Shown here: one piece after another, positions 6,352 through 9,842 of the stretch
Position numbering within the stretch: the stretch's first letter is position 1
Layout: the number at the start of each line of letters is the position of its first letter
Assembly (NCBI GenBank): GCA_046760705.1
Contig: JBHIER010000084.1
Location: 1 to 9,842 of the forward strand
Reading direction: 5' to 3'
DNA from: JBHIER01 sp046760705 [NCBI: bacterium]
GTDB lineage: Bacteria; JBHIER01; G020348925
Length of the DNA: 9,842 nucleotides
Translations under genes and position numbers: made by a program
The notes under the pieces: model-generated
The model's database searches: none
Told to the model about the DNA's origin: nothing
The model's input: the letters and a program-made list of their open reading frames with translations, nothing else

Positions 6352-7866
6352 ATGCGGGCTGAACGGGAACGTTGGGCCAGTCGGGGGGTGTTCATCGTGG
6401 CGGCCGCGGGGGCCGCCATCGGTCTGGGCAACGTCTGGAGGTTTCCATACAAAGTCTACCAGTCTGGGGGCGGAGCCTTTCTGATTCCTTACTTCGTGGC
6501 CCTTTTTGTGGCCGGCATCCCTCTGCTCATCATGGAGTTCGGACTGGGCCAATACTTCCAGGGGGCCGCACCGAAGGCCTTCCGTCGAATCGGTCCCTCT
6601 TTTGAGGGGATCGGCTGGTGGGCCATCGGTGTGAGCACCTTGATCGCCATTTATTATTGCGTCATCTTGGCCTACGCCTGGAACTACCTCTTTCTCTCCT
6701 TGGGGAAAAGCTGGGGATCGGATCCAGGAGGCTTCTTCTGCGACGTCTTTCTCAGAAAGACGCCCGGCCCTCAGGTTCAGGGAAAACTCTGTCTCCCAAT
6801 TGTAGGTGGGTTGGCCCTTTCGTGGATCGCCGTTGGTCTGAGTATCCATAAGGGCATCTCGCGCGTGGGCAAGGTGGTCATGGTCACTGTCCCCCTTCCG
6901 GCCCTGCTGTTGGTGGTCATGTTCTTTCGAGGCATCAGCCTGCCTGGGGCCGGTGAGGGCATCGCCTTATATCTCAACCCTGACTTCTCACGCTTGGTCG
7001 ACGCTCATATATGGCTGTTGGCCTTCAGCCAGGTCTTCTTCTCCGTGGGGCTCGGGTGGGGGATCATGATCGCCTACGCCAGTTACCGGACCAAAACCGC
7101 GGAGATCAACAACAGTGCCTTCATCACCTGCCTTTCCGATGTAGGGCTCTCCTTCTTCGGCGGATTCGCCGTCTTCAGCGCCCTGGGATTCTTGACGCAC
7201 GGGCTGAGCGGTCCTGAGCTGGCAGCAAGATTGGAGGCCATCGGTTCCGGGAGCTCCTTGGCCTTCATCGCTTACCCCCTCCTCATCAACGAACTGGGGC
7301 CGTTAGGCTCTCTCTTCGGGGTCATTTTCTTTCTGATGCTGCTCACCCTGGGTATCGATTCGGCCTTCGCTATGGTTGAGGCGGCCGTAGCCGGGATTAC
7401 GGACAAATGGCCGTTCCCCAAAGGGAGGAGCGTCGTCATCTTTTGCGTCTTCGGCTTCTTGTTGGGTATTCCCCTGACCATGGGCTCCGGGTCGCACTGG
7501 ATCGATATTGTCGATCACTGGATCGGTGATGTGGGCCTGGTGGCCGTGGCCCTGCTCCAGTGTATCGCTGTCGGCTGGTTTTTCGACATCAGGGCGCTGC
7601 GCACATTCGTAAACTCAACATCCGAGATCCGAGTCGGCGTCTGGTGGGAGTGGCTGATCCGACTCGTCGTCCCGATCTGCCTGATGGCGACTCTCTTCTT
7701 CTGGTTCAAGGGGGAATTGTCAGCACCCTTCGGCTCCTCCAACAGCCCCCCATACCCGGCCTGGACGCTTTGGGTCGGCGGCTGGGGGTTAACCCTCGCC
7801 CTGGTGGTCGGGAGCTTTTTGCTGGGACGTGCCAAGTGGAGGAAACCCGTTAAGGAGGAGGAATGA
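6352..7866 (+). CDS. Sodium-dependent NSS/SLC6-family transporter, eukaryote-like subtype
   Basis: This is an inner-membrane secondary transporter that couples sodium entry to import of an amino acid or amine. The 504 residues suggest 12 membrane helices. TM1 carries GAAIGLGNVWRFPY (20-33), TM3 IYYCVILAYAWN (100-111), TM6 FFSVGLGWG (229-237) and TM8 LTLGIDSAFAMVE (331-343). By alignment to remembered family members, Asp336-Ser337 in TM8 is the Na2-site pair seen in animal SLC6 proteins, where LeuT has Thr-Ser. Ser267 falls at the chloride-site position, where LeuT has Glu290. Trp236 replaces LeuT Phe259 in the substrate pocket, and Asp263 replaces Asn286. The TM2 chloride tyrosine of animal proteins is Ile60. 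The phrase LAFIAYP (303-309) is also animal-like. The start follows GAGGGGGAGG at 6341-6350, very close to the ATG. The substrate cannot be told. Its stop overlaps the next small ORF as ATGA. Confidence 0.93.
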   Translation: MRAERERWASRGVFIVAAAGAAIGLGNVWRFPYKVYQSGGGAFLIPYFVALFVAGIPLLIMEFGLGQYFQGAAPKAFRRIGPSFEGIGWWAIGVSTLIAIYYCVILAYAWNYLFLSLGKSWGSDPGGFFCDVFLRKTPGPQVQGKLCLPIVGGLALSWIAVGLSIHKGISRVGKVVMVTVPLPALLLVVMFFRGISLPGAGEGIALYLNPDFSRLVDAHIWLLAFSQVFFSVGLGWGIMIAYASYRTKTAEINNSAFITCLSDVGLSFFGGFAVFSALGFLTHGLSGPELAARLEAIGSGSSLAFIAYPLLINELGPLGSLFGVIFFLMLLTLGIDSAFAMVEAAVAGITDKWPFPKGRSVVIFCVFGFLLGIPLTMGSGSHWIDIVDHWIGDVGLVAVALLQCIAVGWFFDIRALRTFVNSTSEIRVGVWWEWLIRLVVPICLMATLFFWFKGELSAPFGSSNSPPYPAWTLWVGGWGLTLALVVGSFLLGRAKWRKPVKEEE

Positions 7867-8001
7867 GCATATCGATCGGGGGATGGCTGACCCTCATTTC
7901 TCTACGGCGGACTCTTTGTCTGTCTGAGGATAGCCGTAAAGAGGGGGCGTCACCTCCGGTCTCAAAGAGAGTTCGATCATGAAACTCATGACCGACCTTA
8001 G
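7863..8001 (+). pseudogene. Small NSS-associated membrane subunit, apparently frameshifted (MetS-like)
   Basis: An ATG at 7863 overlaps the transporter stop as ATGA, the classic arrangement for translationally coupled partners. The first frame reads MSISIGGWLTLI; another frame then continues LYGGLFVCLRIAVKRG to a stop at 7999-8001. Deleting one T from the run at 7897-7899 joins them into one 45-residue protein with a single membrane helix (WLTLILYGGLFVCLRIAV) and a basic tail. That layout is typical of the tiny MetS-type subunits encoded just after bacterial NSS transporters. Without the correction, the first frame gives a 39-residue product ending at 7980-7982 that loses the helix. Either the gene is freshly broken or a base was miscalled. 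The link to the MetS family is by pattern and position, not by a search. Confidence 0.55.
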
Positions 8002-8009
8002 TGTCAAAC

Positions 8010-8062
8010 GTAGTGTAGCCCCTTGTGGGCGTAAATGGTACGGGGACAAGCTCCTACACTAC
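8010..8062. repeat. 53-bp interrupted inverted repeat
   Basis: GTAGTGTAG (8010-8018) and CTACACTAC (8054-8062) are perfect 9-bp arms. A second stem, CTTGT (8022-8026) with ACAAG (8046-8050), follows after a 3-by-3 mismatch. No T-run follows, so it is not a standard terminator. It lies between the small ORF and the second transporter, about 30 bases before that gene's ribosome binding site. It could be a REP-like element or an RNA structure that separates expression of the two transporters. Confidence 0.65.
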
Positions 8063-8104
8063 ATGATGTCTGGTTCACTCCCAATCTATCCAAGGAGCTG
8101 ACCC

Positions 8105-9478
8105 ATGAGCGAGCTGGAACCCACCCAGAGAGAGCACTGGGGGACGAAAATCGGATTCATCTTGGCTGCGGCCGGTTCGGCCATCGGTCTGGGCAATGTC
8201 TGGAAATTCCCTTACATCACCGGGGAGAACGGCGGGGCCGCTTTTGTCCTCGTGTACCTATTGTGCATCGTCATCATCGGTTTGCCCATCATGCTGGCCG
8301 AGCTGACCATCGGCCGCAAGACTCAGCGCAATCCCGTCGGGGCTTTCAAATTTCTCAGGCCGAACTCCCCCTGGCTTTTTGTCGGATCCCTCGGCGTCCT
8401 GGCCGGCTTTATCATCCTCTCCTATTACAGCGTCGTGGCCGGCTGGATGATAGCCTACACCTTCAAGGCCGCTACCGGGGTCTTTCAGAATCTTCTCGCT
8501 CCGGCAGATGCTGGTGAACACTTCGGCCAATTCTCTGCCAACCCGGTGTGGTCGATACTCTTCCACGCCCTGTTCATGGTCTTCTGCATCCTCATCGTCA
8601 CCAAGGGGATCAAGGGGGGCATAGAGCGGTGGAGCAAGATCCTCATGCCGGTTCTCTTTCTCATCCTCATCCTCTTGCTCCTTCGAGGGTTGACCTTGCC
8701 AGGGGCGAGCAAAGGGCTGGTCTTTCTGTTCAAACCCGATTTCGGCAGTCTCACCCCGAGGGCCGCCCTCGTCGCCCTGGGCCACGCCTTCTTCACCCTG
8801 AGTCTGGGAATGGGGGCCATGATCACCTACGGAAGCTACATGTCCCGCTCGGATAACATTCCTTACAACGGATTCATGGTCGTCTTCCTCGACACCCTCA
8901 TCGCCCTCCTTGCGGGCGTGGCCATCTTCACCTCGGTCTTCGCCATGAAACTCGACCCGGCCGCAGGTCCGGGCCTTGTCTTTCACGTGCTCCCCGCTGT
9001 CTTTCAAAAGATGCCCGGAGGGGTGATCTTCGGGACACTCTTCTTTCTGCTGATGTCCATTGCTGCCCTCACCTCAGGAATATCGCTCCTCGAAGTGGTC
9101 TCCGCCTATTTCATCGACGAGAGGGGATGGAAACGGAAAAAGGCGGTTACCGTTATGGGCACAATCATCTTTCTCATCGGCGTGCCCTCGGCCCTCTCCT
9201 TTGGGGTGATGAGTGAGATGACGTACTTCTTTAAGATGAACTTCTTCGACTTCGTCGATTTTCTGTCGGCCAATTACTTATTGCCCATCGGCGGACTGTT
9301 GATTGCCCTCTTCACGGGTTGGGTCTGGGGGAGCAAAAAGGCCATCGAGGAGATCAAACAGGGCAACCCGAAATTTCTCACTGCACCCTACTGGAGTTTT
9401 CTCATCCGTTTCATCTCTCCGCTCGCTGTCTTGATCATCATTGTGGCTGTGGTCATAGGGGGGGTACGGTTCAATTAG
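8105..9478 (+). CDS. Sodium-dependent NSS-family transporter, bacterial (MhsT-like) subtype
   Basis: This is a second sodium-driven amino-acid importer of the inner membrane, 457 residues with about 11 helices, as in the bacterial MhsT type. TM1 has GSAIGLGNVWKFPY (24-37), TM3 ILSYYSVVAGW (104-114), TM5 a Gly172-X9-Pro182 pattern as described for MhsT, TM6 FFTLSLGMG (229-237), and TM8 AALTSGISLLE (320-330). Thr323-Ser324 is the bacterial-style Na2 pair. Met236 stands where LeuT has Phe259, as in MhsT, which takes bulky hydrophobic amino acids. Asp263 replaces LeuT Asn286, and Ala267 is at the chloride position. These alignments were made by eye. AAGGAG at 8092-8097, seven bases before the ATG, supports the start. 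It lies 103 bases after the small ORF and may share the upstream promoter. A hydrophobic L-amino acid is the likeliest substrate, but this is inference. Confidence 0.94.
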   Translation: MSELEPTQREHWGTKIGFILAAAGSAIGLGNVWKFPYITGENGGAAFVLVYLLCIVIIGLPIMLAELTIGRKTQRNPVGAFKFLRPNSPWLFVGSLGVLAGFIILSYYSVVAGWMIAYTFKAATGVFQNLLAPADAGEHFGQFSANPVWSILFHALFMVFCILIVTKGIKGGIERWSKILMPVLFLILILLLLRGLTLPGASKGLVFLFKPDFGSLTPRAALVALGHAFFTLSLGMGAMITYGSYMSRSDNIPYNGFMVVFLDTLIALLAGVAIFTSVFAMKLDPAAGPGLVFHVLPAVFQKMPGGVIFGTLFFLLMSIAALTSGISLLEVVSAYFIDERGWKRKKAVTVMGTIIFLIGVPSALSFGVMSEMTYFFKMNFFDFVDFLSANYLLPIGGLLIALFTGWVWGSKKAIEEIKQGNPKFLTAPYWSFLIRFISPLAVLIIIVAVVIGGVRFN

Positions 9479-9536
9479 CACCCAGTCGTATTCTGAACGA
9501 ACAGAGCCGAAGCCTATCCAAGACCAATTCCGCACT

Positions 9537-9571
9537 AAAAAAGCCGCCCCAAGCTTTAAATCATGGCGGCT
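9537..9571 (-). terminator. Intrinsic terminator of the minus-strand gene at the right edge
   Basis: On the minus strand AGCCGCC (9571-9565) pairs with GGCGGCT (9548-9542), followed directly by a T-run (A-run 9537-9542 on the plus strand). It is 32 bases past the stop at 9604. The strong GC stem and T-tract are classic. On the plus strand there is no T-run, so it is not expected to end transcription of the transporter. Confidence 0.8.
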
Positions 9572-9603
9572 CTGCTTCAATCTTGCGCAATATGAAATCG
9601 CGT

Positions 9604-9842
9604 CTACTTCATGACAACCATGCGCTTGGTATCTGTGAAGTCACCTGCAGTCATCCTATAGAAATATACACCGCTGGGAACTTCGTCTCCTCTCTCATTT
9701 CTTCCATCCCACGTTACCGTATAGTATCCAGGCTCCTTGACCTCGTCCACCAGCGTCCTCACCTCCTGCCCCAAGATGTTGTAAATCTTGAGGATGACGT
9801 GGGGTGCGGACTGACCACTGACCACTGGCAACTGAAAACTGA
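9604..9842 (-). CDS. Sorting-tail domain of a secreted protein, 3' end only (cut by window edge)
   Basis: The frame is open to the right edge, so only the last 78 or so residues are present. They read LKIYNILGQEVRTLVDE, GYYTVTWDGRNERGDEV, PSGVYFYRM and end TKRMVVMK before TAG (9606-9604), an almost consensus FlgD-like or type IX-type C-terminal sorting tail. A YPNPFNP motif would be expected just outside the window. The segment before LKIYN is encoded by CAGTNNN heptamers, as in the gene at 2289-4397. The apparent TTG start at 9831 is not real, because the frame continues upstream through in-frame codons to the edge. The protein is likely secreted or surface-attached; its main function is outside the window. 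A terminator lies at 9537-9571. Confidence 0.9.
   Translation of the reverse strand, partial: SFQLPVVSGQSAPHVILKIYNILGQEVRTLVDEVKEPGYYTVTWDGRNERGDEVPSGVYFYRMTAGDFTDTKRMVVMK
9704..9792 (-). repeat. Sorting-tail DNA repeat, copy 2
   Basis: This 89-base partner of 4209-4297 lies in inverted orientation and encodes LKIYNILGQEVRTLV to TVTWDG. The gap-free match and the shared heptamer array next to it suggest common descent of the whole 3' cassette rather than convergence at protein level only. Confidence 0.8.
9807..9841 (-). repeat. CAGTNNN heptamer array at the right edge
   Basis: Read on the minus strand, five units are in register: CAGTTTT, CAGTTGC, CAGTGGT, CAGTGGT and CAGTCCG. The array probably continues past the window. 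It lies in the coding frame just before the LKIYN strand, the same place as the array at 4111-4194. Confidence 0.8.

Noticed and set aside
8258-9007. Long minus-strand frame opposite the second transporter (249 codons)
   Set aside because: The charged, low-complexity translation is the expected antisense of hydrophobic membrane-helix codons.

Overview
The window appears to come from a bacterial chromosome, probably of an uncultured lineage in or near the FCB group or a similar candidate phylum. This is inferred from two proteins ending in the YPNPFNP...LKIYNxLGxxVRTLV...GxYxVxWDGR...SGVYFxRM sorting tail, and from the dockerin and cohesin-like modules in one of them. TGA is used as a normal stop (glnA and the first transporter), so there is no sign of stop-codon recoding. 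Species cannot be named from the sequence.

Layout: positions 1-585 are AT-rich and hold no convincing gene. Positions 661-1268 carry a frameshifted remnant of an IS66-family transposase. Positions 1269-1913 are non-coding with short palindromes. Positions 1914-4397 encode a large secreted modular protein: signal peptide, beta-propeller blades, two Ig-like modules, a putative-Ig module, a dockerin, a cohesin-like domain and a sorting tail. It is split by one in-frame TGA that looks like the product of two compensating one-base indels. Glutamine synthetase (glnA) follows on the minus strand (4570-5898), convergent with it, and has a strong sigma70-type promoter at 6090-6118.

Divergent from glnA, on the plus strand, are two neurotransmitter:sodium symporter (NSS/SLC6) family transporters (6352-7866 and 8105-9478). 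They belong to clearly different subtypes. Between them lies a tiny membrane-protein ORF, overlapping the first transporter by ATGA and apparently frameshifted, that resembles the small subunits found next to bacterial NSS transporters. The right edge holds the 3' end of another sorting-tail protein on the minus strand (9604 to beyond 9842) with its own terminator.

The functional theme is amino-acid or amine uptake next to ammonium assimilation: sodium-driven import beside glutamine synthesis. The unusual signals are in-phase 7-bp CAGTNNN repeats lodged at the same place in both sorting-tail genes, several frame disruptions that a single base would repair, and the contrast between a eukaryote-like and a bacterial-type NSS transporter in tandem. 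I found no clearly new multi-gene system.
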